Below are positions 1-9,265 of a stretch of DNA of 64,000 nucleotides, piece by piece; positions within the stretch are counted from its first letter, which is position 1, and the number at the start of each line of letters is the position of its first letter. The stretch lies in contig JAUXYJ010000054.1 in assembly GCA_030694465.1 (NCBI GenBank), forward strand, positions 248,001 through 312,000, given 5' to 3'. The notes beneath the pieces are model-generated. The model was not told the origin of the DNA. It did not search any database and saw only the letters and a program-made list of their open reading frames with translations. The position numbers and the translations under genes are program-made. The DNA comes from Deltaproteobacteria bacterium. Lineage in GTDB: Bacteria > Myxococcota_A > Polyangia > Polyangiales > Ga0077539.

Positions 1-1
1 G

Positions 2-904
2 GACGAGACGCTGCTCGCGACGCTGGGCGTCCCAGACTCGGTGCTTCCGCAGATCGTCGGGAGCGCAGAGGTCGTCGCGACGACCAAGGGGATCGCGGGA
101 CTTCGAGACGGCATTGTGATCAGCGGGATCGCAGGCGATCAACAAGCGGCCCTGTTTGGTCAAGGCTGCTATCGCTCGGGCGACGTGAAGTGCACCTACG
201 GGACCGGAGCCTTCATCCTGATGAACATCGGGGACAAACCGCTGCCCTCGAGGCACCGCTTGCTCACCACAGTCGCTTGGAAAATCGCAGATCAAACCAC
301 GTACGCGATGGAGGGAAGCTCGTTCATCGCGGGGGCCGCAGTGCAGTGGCTTCGGGACGGCCTCGGGATCATTTCGCACGCGTCGGAGATCGAAGCGTTG
401 GCTCGCACAGTGAGCGACGCGGGCGAGTGTGTGTTCGTTCCGGCGCTCACGGGGCTGGGCGCTCCACATTGGGCGCCCGAAGCGCGTGGGTTAATCACGG
501 GAATCGGTAGGGATACCACCCGCGCACACCTCGCACGCGCGACGCTCGACGGCATCGCCCTCTCGATCGCGGACCTAGTCGCTGCCATGGAGAGCGACGC
601 AGGCGAGAAAGTACGAAGCATTCGTGTCGACGGTGGCGCCTCTGCAAACGGCCTATTGATGGAGCTTCAAGCCGCCCTCGCGCGGGCCGAGGTGTTGCGC
701 CCCGCGGTTCTCGAGACCACCGCGCTGGGTGCTGGAATGCTTGCCGCGATCGGGGCGGGCTTGTGCCCGTCGATGGACGCCCTGCCTCAGTTGCCGATCA
801 GTCAACGGTTTGACGGCGCTGCGATGCAGGGGATGGATGCATTGCAAGACCGCTGGCGGACGGCGATCCGTCGGACACTGCTCGTCGCAGCGACGAGCGC
901 CTAG
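2..904 (+). CDS. glpK: glycerol kinase, C-terminal part (5' end lies before the window)
   Basis: ATP-dependent phosphorylation of glycerol to sn-glycerol 3-phosphate in the cytoplasm (FGGY kinase family). The frame is open from base 2, before any good start codon, so the gene begins outside the window. About 300 residues are visible of a family length near 500, so the N-terminal sugar-kinase lobe is missing. Family features visible are GDQQAALFGQGC, the ATP-lobe stretch GTGAFILMNIG, and the late glycine-rich segment DGGASANGLLMELQA. It ends with TAG at 902-904. No aquaporin (glpF) or glpD is next to it on the visible side. Confidence 0.93.
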   Translation, partial: DETLLATLGVPDSVLPQIVGSAEVVATTKGIAGLRDGIVISGIAGDQQAALFGQGCYRSGDVKCTYGTGAFILMNIGDKPLPSRHRLLTTVAWKIADQTTYAMEGSSFIAGAAVQWLRDGLGIISHASEIEALARTVSDAGECVFVPALTGLGAPHWAPEARGLITGIGRDTTRAHLARATLDGIALSIADLVAAMESDAGEKVRSIRVDGGASANGLLMELQAALARAEVLRPAVLETTALGAGMLAAIGAGLCPSMDALPQLPISQRFDGAAMQGMDALQDRWRTAIRRTLLVAATSA

Positions 905-1212
905 CGACAAATTGGCGTTGGCGTACCTGGGGCTGAACGCAGTAAACTCCCGCTTGGCGATAGAACTTATCTCGCTGCGCGATTGTGCGATGCCATGTCA
1001 GCTCGCAGCCTTCATTCGCTCAGCGAGCAGCACGTGGACCCGGAACGTGCAGAGGGACTCTCGACGCAGCGCTCTTGATTGCAGTAAACGCCTGCAATTT
1101 TACTGAGAATGCACCGTGAGCCTCTGCACCTTCAGTGCGCGTGCTGGACTCACTCAACAGCCCTTGTGCAACGATCCCGCCAATCCGCGCGCGAAGTCTG
1201 TGAGCTCCACTG
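905..1212. other. intergenic region, no gene recognised
   Basis: About 308 bases between glpK and the UPF0158 gene. No convincing open frame, tRNA or riboswitch is visible. A short inverted repeat, CAGTAAA and TTTACTG separated by 10 bases, sits near 1082-1105. It has no T tract and I do not call it a terminator. The region probably holds the promoter of the downstream gene. Confidence 0.5.
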
Positions 1213-1899
1213 ATGACTGATGAATCGAATGGTGCGGAACTACCGCAGGCCGAAGGCCGACTTTTAGAGCTTAGCTGGGAGGCACTTGAAGACGCGTTTG
1301 AGAACAACGCTCCCGAAGTGCACAGCTACCTCAATTTGCTCACCGGCGAAGTGCTTCGCGTGGTGGACGGCGTCGCCGACCCCGCGATGCATCAACGGAT
1401 CGCCGGAGACGCGGACTACCTCCGAGTCGACCCGGTCTCGTCGCGTGAGCAATATCGCTGGATGGAGCGCTTCATCGCGATCGTGACCGAGCCCGATTTA
1501 CGCGCCAGACTTGTCGCGTCGATAGACGGCAAGGGTGCATTTCGTCGCTTCAAAGACGTGTTAATGGCGTTTCCGGTCGAACGCGAAAAGTGGTTCGAGT
1601 TTCGGACAGAGCGTCTGCGCTCGTGCATGGATGGATGGCTTGAGGCACACAAAATTCGAGCCACACCCAGGCCCGCGTGGGTCGCGCCTGAGCCCGAATC
1701 CCCTGACGGGAGCGTCGATCCGACAAGCGAGGCGCTGCGCCGCGCGAGGGCAGGGGTCGAGAGCTTGCGTCGGCGATTGCACGACGTCGTCGATCTGGTG
1801 CCGCCACGAGAGATCGAGACAGCCATCGCCTTTCTCGAATTCTTGTCCGAGAGGCGCCACGACGCGCTGGCACGCTCAACCGAATTTCCTGAAGAATAA
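1213..1899 (+). CDS. UPF0158 family protein
   Basis: Cytoplasmic protein of unknown function, 228 residues. The family pattern is present: a strand like YLNLLTGEVLRVVDG, then a region around residues 70-125 with SREQYRWMERFI, the signature GKGAFRRFKDVLMAFP, and EKWFEFRTERL followed by WLEAHKI. The C-terminal 70 residues (a Pro-rich linker, then a charged helical segment) extend beyond the usual family core. ATG at 1213 is the first start in frame that keeps the whole domain. The next gene starts 9 bases after its stop, so the two are probably co-transcribed. Confidence 0.8.
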   Translation: MTDESNGAELPQAEGRLLELSWEALEDAFENNAPEVHSYLNLLTGEVLRVVDGVADPAMHQRIAGDADYLRVDPVSSREQYRWMERFIAIVTEPDLRARLVASIDGKGAFRRFKDVLMAFPVEREKWFEFRTERLRSCMDGWLEAHKIRATPRPAWVAPEPESPDGSVDPTSEALRRARAGVESLRRRLHDVVDLVPPREIETAIAFLEFLSERRHDALARSTEFPEE

Positions 1900-1908
1900 A
1901 CCACCCCA

Positions 1909-2640
1909 ATGCTGCGGCTGTTGCTTTCACGGTGTGTGCTTGTGCTGTGCTCAGCCGTCGCGCTGTGGCCGCGCGCAGCCATCGCCCAGCCGGCAGTCAC
2001 CGAGACAGCACGCCCGGCGCTTGCGCCTTCGCACCGTGTGCTGGACGAGGTCGTGGCGTCCATCGAGATTGCCGGTGACGACGGCCCTCCCATCGTCGTC
2101 TTCGCGTCCGAGCTGCGGCTGGCCGTCCGGACACTTCTGGTCACGTCGCGCGCGCCTGAGCCGCTGACCATTGACGTTCACGAATCCGTGAGCAGCTCAG
2201 TGCTCAACGATCTACTAGGCGAAAAGCTACTCGAACGCGAGGGGCGACGATCCGACGACGCCGAGCCTCCGCCGCAAGATTTTGCAGAAGCGATCGCTAG
2301 GCTCCGCACATCTCTTGGAGAGATCACCGTCGAAGCGCTGCAAACAGGGACCGGCGCTGTGACACGCACACTCAACGCCTCGATCCGTCGACGCCTGTGC
2401 GTCGCGCTTTATCTTCGACGTCACCAAGCAAGGCTCCTGGAGCCTTCGGATACGGAGCTCCGTGAGGCGTTTGATTCGGGTCGGTTCTCACCCTATCGCA
2501 ACGGGCAGTCGGAGTTTGCTCGGGTGCGCGCTGAGATTCGTGAGCGCCTCGCCGCGATCGCCATGCCGCGGGCCGTGCGAGCCATTCTGAGAGCCATGGG
2601 CGCGCAAGTTCGGATTCGCCGCTGGCCACTCGAGGTCTAG
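1909..2640 (+). CDS. secreted protein of unknown function, weakly SurA-N-like
   Basis: 243 residues. The first 25 form a clear Sec signal peptide (hydrophobic LLLSRCVLVLCSAVALW, then AAIAQ with likely cleavage after AIA). The mature part is helical and charged. A segment near residues 55-110 (an inhibitor-like strand, then VLNDLLGEKLLEREGRR) resembles the N-terminal chaperone region of periplasmic SurA/PpiC-type proteins, but no parvulin domain follows. That similarity is an impression and not a family assignment. The gene lies 9 bases after the UPF0158 gene, so the pair probably forms an operon. Confidence 0.6.
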   Translation: MLRLLLSRCVLVLCSAVALWPRAAIAQPAVTETARPALAPSHRVLDEVVASIEIAGDDGPPIVVFASELRLAVRTLLVTSRAPEPLTIDVHESVSSSVLNDLLGEKLLEREGRRSDDAEPPPQDFAEAIARLRTSLGEITVEALQTGTGAVTRTLNASIRRRLCVALYLRRHQARLLEPSDTELREAFDSGRFSPYRNGQSEFARVRAEIRERLAAIAMPRAVRAILRAMGAQVRIRRWPLEV

Positions 2641-2806
2641 GGCTCGCTTGCGGGGGCTCTCAGCTGGACCATTTCGTCACTTGGGTTGCGCGCGTTGGAT
2701 GAATCCTTCGAGCAATGCCAGTAGTCTCGCGCGCTCGGATCGCCTGAGCGTCTAAACCGGGCGTTGTCTTCACTCAATTGCAGTCAATTTGCAGGAAAAT
2801 ATCACC

Positions 2807-3790
2807 ATGTCTCACGGCCAGGGCGACGGCGCAATGAAGGTTGTCATCGCGGCACTCGCAGGCAATCTCGCGATCGCGGCATGCAAGTTTGGAGCTGCCT
2901 ATTTTAGCAAGAGCGCAGCGATGCTCGCAGAAGCGGTGCACTCGCTCTCAGACACCGGAAATCAGGCCCTGCTCCTTGTCGGAATGCGTCTCGCGCTGCG
3001 CCCCGCCAGCGAACAGCATCCCTTTGGTCGCTCAGGCGAGCAGTATTTTTGGCCCTTCATTGTGAGCCTGCTTCTCTTTGCCGTCGGCGGAGCCTTCGCG
3101 ATCTACGAGGGAATTCACAAGATGCACGAGCCTGGTCTGCCGGCGACTACCGCGCAGCTCGCCATCGCCTACGTTGTGCTGGGCGTGAGCGTCGTGTTTG
3201 AAGCCTTTTCGTTTAGTGTGGCGTTTAAAGAGTTTCGCGCGATGCGCCGTGGGCGCTCCTATCGAGAGGTCCTAACCGAAGCCAAAGACGTGACCGTGCC
3301 TCTTGTGCTCATGGAGGACACCGCCGCGCTCGCAGGGCTCAGCGTCGCCCTCGTGGGCGTCTTCGTCGCGCAGGTCACCCACGCACCTTGGATTGACGGT
3401 GCAGCCAGCGTGGTCATTGGCGCGATCCTCTGCGCTGTCGCTGTGTTTTTGGCATTCGAGACGCACGGGCTCCTCATCGGCGAAGCGGCCACACGCGAGG
3501 ACCGCGAACGCGCCGAGCGCATCGTGTCGGGCGCGCCGCGGGTACGCTCCGTGGTCGAGCTGCTCACGCTTCACATTGGCCCTAACGATGTGATCCTCGC
3601 ACTGAAGGTCGCGTTTGATACGGACATTACGCTGGCTGAGCTCGAAGAAGCCATCAACGAGATCGAGCGAAGGGTCCGAGGACAGATGCCTCACATGCGC
3701 AGAATTTTTGTCGAACCAGACTCACTCGGCGGGTTCACCGAAGGGGTGACTGACGCAGGTTTGGTGACTGAATCTGCAGGCCAAGTGTGA
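2807..3790 (+). CDS. cation diffusion facilitator (CDF) family metal exporter
   Basis: Inner-membrane divalent metal/proton antiporter of the CDF family, 327 residues. Visible: a first membrane helix (VVIAALAGNLAIAACKFGAAY), the conserved HSLSDTGNQALLLVG metal-site motif near residues 45-60, further helices near 90-110, 125-145, 170-195 and 205-225, and a cytoplasmic C-terminal domain of about 90 residues ending in a ferredoxin-like fold. I chose ATG 2807 because an AGGA box sits about 10 bases upstream. A TTG 18 bases earlier would only add a short tail. The stop overlaps the GTG start of the next gene (GTGA), which suggests translational coupling. The exported metal cannot be told from sequence. 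Confidence 0.9.
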   Translation: MSHGQGDGAMKVVIAALAGNLAIAACKFGAAYFSKSAAMLAEAVHSLSDTGNQALLLVGMRLALRPASEQHPFGRSGEQYFWPFIVSLLLFAVGGAFAIYEGIHKMHEPGLPATTAQLAIAYVVLGVSVVFEAFSFSVAFKEFRAMRRGRSYREVLTEAKDVTVPLVLMEDTAALAGLSVALVGVFVAQVTHAPWIDGAASVVIGAILCAVAVFLAFETHGLLIGEAATREDRERAERIVSGAPRVRSVVELLTLHIGPNDVILALKVAFDTDITLAELEEAINEIERRVRGQMPHMRRIFVEPDSLGGFTEGVTDAGLVTESAGQV

Positions 3791-4236
3791 TCATTGCGTC
3801 CCCCATTGTGCGACTCGCCAAAGTAGGGGATGCCGCATCGCTGGCCGCGTTGGACGCTCTTTGCCTGAGTGGGACCTGGTCCGACGCGGACTTTGTCGAC
3901 GAGCTGCAGAAGTCGTTTGTTCGCATCTGGGTATGCACGCTCGGCGATCGGGTCACAGCCTACGTGCACTGCTGGTTAGTCGCGGACGAAGCTCAAGTGC
4001 TCAACGTGGCCACCGATCCATCGAGGCAACGACAGGGTCACGCGCGCAGGGTGCTTGAATTCGCGTTTGCGACGCTGCGTGCGCAGGGTTGCGTTGCGGC
4101 GTTGCTTGAGGTTCGTGCTGCAAATACACCAGCGATCGCGCTGTATCGCAGCCTTGGATTCTCGGACGATGGCGTGCGAAATCGATACTACAGCGACGGG
4201 CAGGACGCGCTCTTGATGAGCCTACGCTGGATGTAA
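3787..4236 (+). CDS. rimI: GNAT acetyltransferase, RimI-like (ribosomal protein S18 alanine acetyltransferase)
   Basis: 149 residues forming a single GNAT domain. The acetyl-CoA loop is seen as VATDPSRQRQGHARRVLEFA (R-x-x-G-x-A pattern), followed by LLEVRAANTPAIALYRSLGF, which is highly typical of RimI (EVR..N..A..LY...GF). RimI acetylates the N-terminal alanine of ribosomal protein S18, but related GNATs act on other proteins or metabolites, so the substrate is inferred. The GTG start overlaps the stop of the CDF exporter by 4 bases. The usual partners tsaB and tsaD are not present here. Confidence 0.8.
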   Translation: MIIASPIVRLAKVGDAASLAALDALCLSGTWSDADFVDELQKSFVRIWVCTLGDRVTAYVHCWLVADEAQVLNVATDPSRQRQGHARRVLEFAFATLRAQGCVAALLEVRAANTPAIALYRSLGFSDDGVRNRYYSDGQDALLMSLRWM

Positions 4237-4261
4237 CGGTGCACACCCAGATGCGCGTTCT

Positions 4262-5728
4262 TTGCGGCGATGTGTGCGCGCGCGCTACGTTGTCATCGTG
4301 GCACGGATCAGAGAAGCAGGCGCACAGCGAGATGACGGAGCCGAAGGCAGAGGAGGCAGCAAGCCAACGCTCGCCGAGATCCGTGCATCGATGTCCACTC
4401 TGTCGCTGCCGCCGCCGCCACCGCCGCCGCCTCTTGAGGGACCTTGGCGGTCGTACAAAGAGAAGGTCGCCTCGCTCGCAGACCGCATCAATGACGCGCA
4501 ACGGCCCATCCGTATGCTCCACGCGCTGCGTTGGGAGCCTGCGATTTGGGAGGGATTTCGTAAGAGCAAGTTTCGCGACTTGCCCAAGATGGACGCGGAG
4601 CTCTACGCGAAGCAAGACCTGGGTTTTGATGCGCACGCGCGCATGAGTGACTTTCAGGATCTCGCAGAGCAGGCGAGGCGGGACCTCGGCGCAGACGACG
4701 CCCTCGGACGCATTTTGCGCACCACATGTCTCGAGTATCGCGACGTGTGCAAAATGCTCATGGCACGCGGAACACCCGAATTCTACGCGCTATCGCGACG
4801 GCTCTTTGGTTCACCCAAAGACACGTTTCCAGACGGAACCACGCAGGTCCGTGAGATCGCGATGACGCTCTACGGGTTGCTCAACAACCTCTCGGACGAG
4901 GCGCTCGGGCCCGTGCAAGAGCGCACTCTGGATGGCGCAAAGGTCGTCGAGATGCTGCGCGAGCGCTTCAAAGTGTACTTCGGCGACGCCATGGTCAACG
5001 TGACCATCGACGACGCGATCCTCGCTGACGCCGCCGCCGGAAGCGACTACGTGAAGGTCCGCGGAGGGGCGATGTTCACCCCACGAGACGTGGATATTCT
5101 CGAGGTGCACGAGGGCTGGGTGCACGTAGCGACGTCGCTCAATGGCGCCGCACAACACGTCGCGCGTTGGCTTGCAAAAGGCCCTCCCCGAACGACTCCG
5201 GTCCAAGAGGGCCTCGCGGCGCTCATGGAGGTCGTGACGTTTAGGTCGAATCCGAGACGCGCGCGGCGCCTCAACGAGCGAGTCCTGGCTGTGGACAAAG
5301 CCGAAGACGGCGCAAGCTTTCTCGATCTATTTGAGTGGTATCGCACCGAAGGCTACGAAGAAGAAGAGTGCTTCGGTGCCGCACGGAGAGTCTTTCGCGG
5401 AGCACCCCTTGAGGGCGGCGGCGCGTTCACCAAAGACATCACCTACACCAAGGGCCTTGTCTCGAACTACCACTTTATTCGCACGGCGATCCGCGCGGCG
5501 AAGCCAGAGCTCGTGCGCTTCTTGTTCGTCGGCAAGGTCGCCCACGAAGACGTCCCTGTCCTCGCAGCGCGTGTCGCAGACGGCGTCGTGCGCCCGCCCA
5601 AGTATCTCCCGCCTCTGTTTAGCGACCTCAACGGCTTGGCCATCTGGATGGCCTACTCGGGCTTCTTCGCGCGCATGGGCTCGCAGGCAATCGAAGAGTA
5701 CTACGAGCGCATGTTTCAGTACTGCTAG
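4262..5728 (+). CDS. DUF1704 / QEGLA-motif protein, MATCAP-like metallopeptidase
   Basis: Up to 488 residues, matching the family annotated as flavohemoglobin expression-modulating QEGLA motif protein (DUF1704). A zinc-site motif of the form HExxxH (HEGWVH) starts near residue 283 of this frame, and the name-giving QEGLA is at about 315-319, where its Glu would be the third ligand. Human tubulin carboxypeptidases MATCAP1/2 belong to the same family, so proteolysis is the best guess; the bacterial substrate is unknown. The start is uncertain: the frame opens at a TTG (4262), there are GTGs near 4274 and 4298, and ATG 4391 would begin just before a run of eight prolines. It ends 6 bases from the convergent selenoprotein candidate. 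Confidence 0.82.
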   Translation: MRRCVRARYVVIVARIREAGAQRDDGAEGRGGSKPTLAEIRASMSTLSLPPPPPPPPLEGPWRSYKEKVASLADRINDAQRPIRMLHALRWEPAIWEGFRKSKFRDLPKMDAELYAKQDLGFDAHARMSDFQDLAEQARRDLGADDALGRILRTTCLEYRDVCKMLMARGTPEFYALSRRLFGSPKDTFPDGTTQVREIAMTLYGLLNNLSDEALGPVQERTLDGAKVVEMLRERFKVYFGDAMVNVTIDDAILADAAAGSDYVKVRGGAMFTPRDVDILEVHEGWVHVATSLNGAAQHVARWLAKGPPRTTPVQEGLAALMEVVTFRSNPRRARRLNERVLAVDKAEDGASFLDLFEWYRTEGYEEEECFGAARRVFRGAPLEGGGAFTKDITYTKGLVSNYHFIRTAIRAAKPELVRFLFVGKVAHEDVPVLAARVADGVVRPPKYLPPLFSDLNGLAIWMAYSGFFARMGSQAIEEYYERMFQYC

Positions 5729-5734
5729 TGCGGA

Positions 5735-6463
5735 CTAGCGCCCAGTGCGTGTCTGCAGGTCTTGCACGGCCGCGACGATGTCTGACGCGCCTCCGTACTG
5801 CCATGACGCCAGCACCGTCATGGTCGCCAGAGAGACCACAAACGTTCGATCCCGGCCGCCGAGTCTCACGCTGGCGGTGCCAGACTCATCCGCGCTGTCG
5901 ATCGCGCACGTGAGCCGCAATCCAGGGCGCGTGATCCACGCGTCGAGGTTGCTACGCGTCGCCGAGGCACCCGAGCCCTCGACCAAAATCTCGATCACTT
6001 CAACACCCAACGACGTAAGAGCGTCGGTCTGCACGGCCAGTTCACGGGCCGCGTTCTGACAATTTCCTCAGAGAAATCCGCTGCTGTGAATGAGCGCGTA
6101 CTGTGCGCCGCTCTCTCGCAGACTGGCGAGCCGCAGCGATCCATACGTAAGCGTGTTCGACGGGACCATCCGTTGGGGATTCGCAAATCCCATCAGAGAC
6201 AAATCCGCGAGGGTCTGACCGACCGCGTTGCCATACGGCCCGCTCGGATACGGCCCAGCTGCCGAGCGCGCGTCGACCGCTGGAGCATCAAGCGCTGAAT
6301 CGCTGGCACTCGAATCGCCGCTCGGAACTTGGTCTGCGCGAGCGTCCGCGACGCGAACGTCTGTCGGTGAATCAGCGTCTTCGGTTGGGAGCGTGAGCGG
6401 TGGAGCACACGCGGCGAGCGCCAGAAGAGAAGCCGCAACGCTCGCCCTGAAATACGATTGCAT
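5735..6463 (-). CDS. candidate selenoprotein: thioredoxin-like lipoprotein with UxxC motif (in-frame TGA at 6068-6070)
   Basis: The frame from ATG 6463 reads 131 codons, meets TGA at 6068-6070, and continues in the same frame for 111 codons to TAG. If TGA is selenocysteine the protein has 242 residues with Sec132. The local sequence is SSGFL-U-GNCQNAAREL, i.e. U-x-x-C placed before a helix exactly as in thioredoxin-fold redoxins. A strand (VEVIEILVE) and a second one (RTFVVSL) follow, as expected for the fold. The N-terminus is a lipoprotein signal (hydrophobic, LAAC lipobox), then an Asp/Ser/Ala-rich linker to about residue 80. ATG 6463 is preferred over an upstream GTG that only lengthens the signal. 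Alternatives are a nonsense mutation in a CxxC protein, or two separate genes. No selA, selB or tRNA-Sec lies in this window. Confidence 0.7.
6032..6053 (-). promoter_or_regulatory. SECIS-like hairpin downstream of the in-frame TGA
   Basis: On the minus strand, 14 bases after TGA, CGCGGCC pairs with GGCCGTG (7 bp, one G-U) around the 8-base loop CGTGAACT. The loop starts about 22 bases after the TGA and has G as its second base. Known bacterial SECIS elements are short stems placed so that the loop lies roughly 16-37 bases past UGA, with G near the loop start, so position and shape both fit. The pairing was found by eye; no energy was calculated. Confidence 0.55.
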
Positions 6464-6507
6464 GGGGCAGTCTACGCCATGCACACAGGGTCGAGTTACT
6501 TCGGCTG

Positions 6508-7119
6508 CTACGCGGACGCCTTGGCCGGACGCTCTGCTGCGATGGCCGCCACAACGCTGGGCCTCGCGCTAAGTGCAGTCATGTAGCGCTGCAACGACGG
6601 ATAGGGCGCGAGATCAATCCCAGTCAGCCTTGTCCAGCGGAGCACAGTGAAGAGATACGCGTCCGCGACGCTGAACTGCGCGCCCAACACAAACGAGCTG
6701 TTCGCCAGCGCGCCGTCCAGGTAGGCCAACCGCCCCGCCATCACCGCGCGTTGAGCGCCACGAGCAGACTCTTCGAGATAGAAAATCGTGCCAATTCCCT
6801 TGTGGATCTCGCTGCTAATGTAGCTCAACCACTCGTAGAGTCGGTAGCGGCCCATCGTGCCCGCGGGCGGCGCGAGCGAAGCCGAAGGATAGGCCTCTGC
6901 GAGGTAGAGCAAAATGGCGCCAACTTCGGTGAGCGTGTTGTCCTCGTCGAGTCCGAGGGCAGGCACATAGCCCTTGGGATTTACCTCACGATAGTCTTGG
7001 TCGTCGCCATACTTCTTGGTCTTGAGATCGACCGCGACGAGATCAAACGTTGCGCCCGCTTCGCGAAGCGCGATGTGCGGCGCCAGCGAGCATGCACCTT
7101 GAGAGAAATAGAGCTTCAT
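6508..7119 (-). CDS. gst: glutathione S-transferase, beta class (GstA-like)
   Basis: Cytosolic glutathione transferase of 203 residues. The thioredoxin-like N-terminal domain begins MKLYFSQGACSLAPHIALRE, with the Cys (residue 10) of bacterial beta-class enzymes. NPKGYVPALGLD follows as the glutathione-site cis-Pro loop (V-P-A-L), with the acidic T-E contact after it. The helical C-terminal domain contains the conserved SVADAYLFTVLRW. ATG at 7119 was chosen because the domain starts directly there; the frame runs further upstream without recognisable sequence. A second, different GST is encoded at 10299-10922. Confidence 0.92.
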   Translation of the reverse strand: MKLYFSQGACSLAPHIALREAGATFDLVAVDLKTKKYGDDQDYREVNPKGYVPALGLDEDNTLTEVGAILLYLAEAYPSASLAPPAGTMGRYRLYEWLSYISSEIHKGIGTIFYLEESARGAQRAVMAGRLAYLDGALANSSFVLGAQFSVADAYLFTVLRWTRLTGIDLAPYPSLQRYMTALSARPSVVAAIAAERPAKASA

Positions 7120-7178
7120 GGGGTGGGTCCTTCTTCGATCGAAGCAGAGGCTAGAAATCAGCAAATATTCACGCAGAA

Positions 7179-7538
7179 TTATCGTGAGAGGGAGAGCAAT
7201 GCCCAGAACGCGGTGAGCACCGCGAGGCCCGCCGCGCCGCCCAAGAACTTGTAGCCGCTGCGGTTGGCGCGCCCGCCAAGTCCGTGCCCCACAAGCGCTC
7301 CGATCAAGAAGCACGCGGGCACCAACACCGACGACACACGCGCGGCGGCCTGGATGGCGTCGCGGCCACGCGATGCGAACACCGATTTTTCGACCCAGTA
7401 CGTCGCCAAAAACCCGAACGTGAGCCCGAGCATGGCGCCCACAAACCAGCCAAATCGCGCGCTCCATTGGCGATGATCGGTGGGCGCGTCGGTCTGCTGG
7501 ATGGTCAACGGCGCTTCAGTGGGCTCTTGGGGTTTCAT
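7179..7538 (-). CDS. small predicted membrane protein
   Basis: 119 residues, family not recognised. A polar N-terminus of about 30 residues precedes three hydrophobic segments: FVGAMLGLTFGFLATYWV, VLVPACFLIGALVGHGLGG and FLGGAAGLAVLTAFWALL. Several are Gly-rich. It is expected in the inner membrane. It is transcribed away from icd and lies 59 bases upstream of the GST start, so the two could share a transcript. Confidence 0.65.
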   Translation of the reverse strand: MKPQEPTEAPLTIQQTDAPTDHRQWSARFGWFVGAMLGLTFGFLATYWVEKSVFASRGRDAIQAAARVSSVLVPACFLIGALVGHGLGGRANRSGYKFLGGAAGLAVLTAFWALLSLSR

Positions 7539-7805
7539 CGGCGAGAGTCGCGAGTGTTGGAGGTCGGGGTGGCGCGAGGATCATGACGCAAGCACCCACA
7601 CGATCAAGCACAGGTTTGCCACGGACCCAGCGCGCAATGGTTTCGCGCACAAATTACGATGTTCTACGCGTCGGATCGGATAGCCAAGAGGCGGGGGCGC
7701 GAAGTATAACGCGCGTCCTTTGCGGAGAGCCGACAAGCGTCGTGCGTCACGCACTGAGTCCCACAATCGGTTCCACAGCGTGGAGCCACCGAAGGAGTTA
7801 TGACC

Positions 7806-9206
<1,401 letters not shown>

Positions 9207-9231
9207 TCGTTAGTCCTCACCACAACTCAAC

Positions 9232-9246
9232 TTTTGTCTGACAAAA
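9232..9246. repeat. short perfect inverted repeat before mdh
   Basis: TTTTGTC and GACAAAA flank a single T in the icd-mdh gap, 19 bases before the mdh ATG and just ahead of its AGGAGA box. With a one-base spacer it is more like a protein-binding palindrome than a stable RNA hairpin. Function unknown. Confidence 0.4.
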
Positions 9247-9265
9247 CGCAGGAGAACATCGACAG

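Noticed and set aside
1082-1105. Hairpin CAGTAAA / TTTACTG as terminator of glpK
   Set aside because: Weak A-T-rich stem nearly 180 bases after the stop and no T tract.
4239-4646. 135-codon frame starting with GTG after rimI
   Set aside because: Overlaps the N-terminal part of the MATCAP-like gene in another frame and translates to a Cys/Arg-rich string without pattern.
5735-6034. Separate small gene starting at a GTG inside the selenoprotein candidate
   Set aside because: It would start in the middle of a redox helix, has no ribosome site, and is in frame with the upstream part; reading through TGA explains both parts better.
5735-6463. Pseudogene by frameshift
   Set aside because: Both halves are in the same frame with only one TGA between them, so no frameshift is needed. 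A simple nonsense mutation remains possible and is listed as an alternative.
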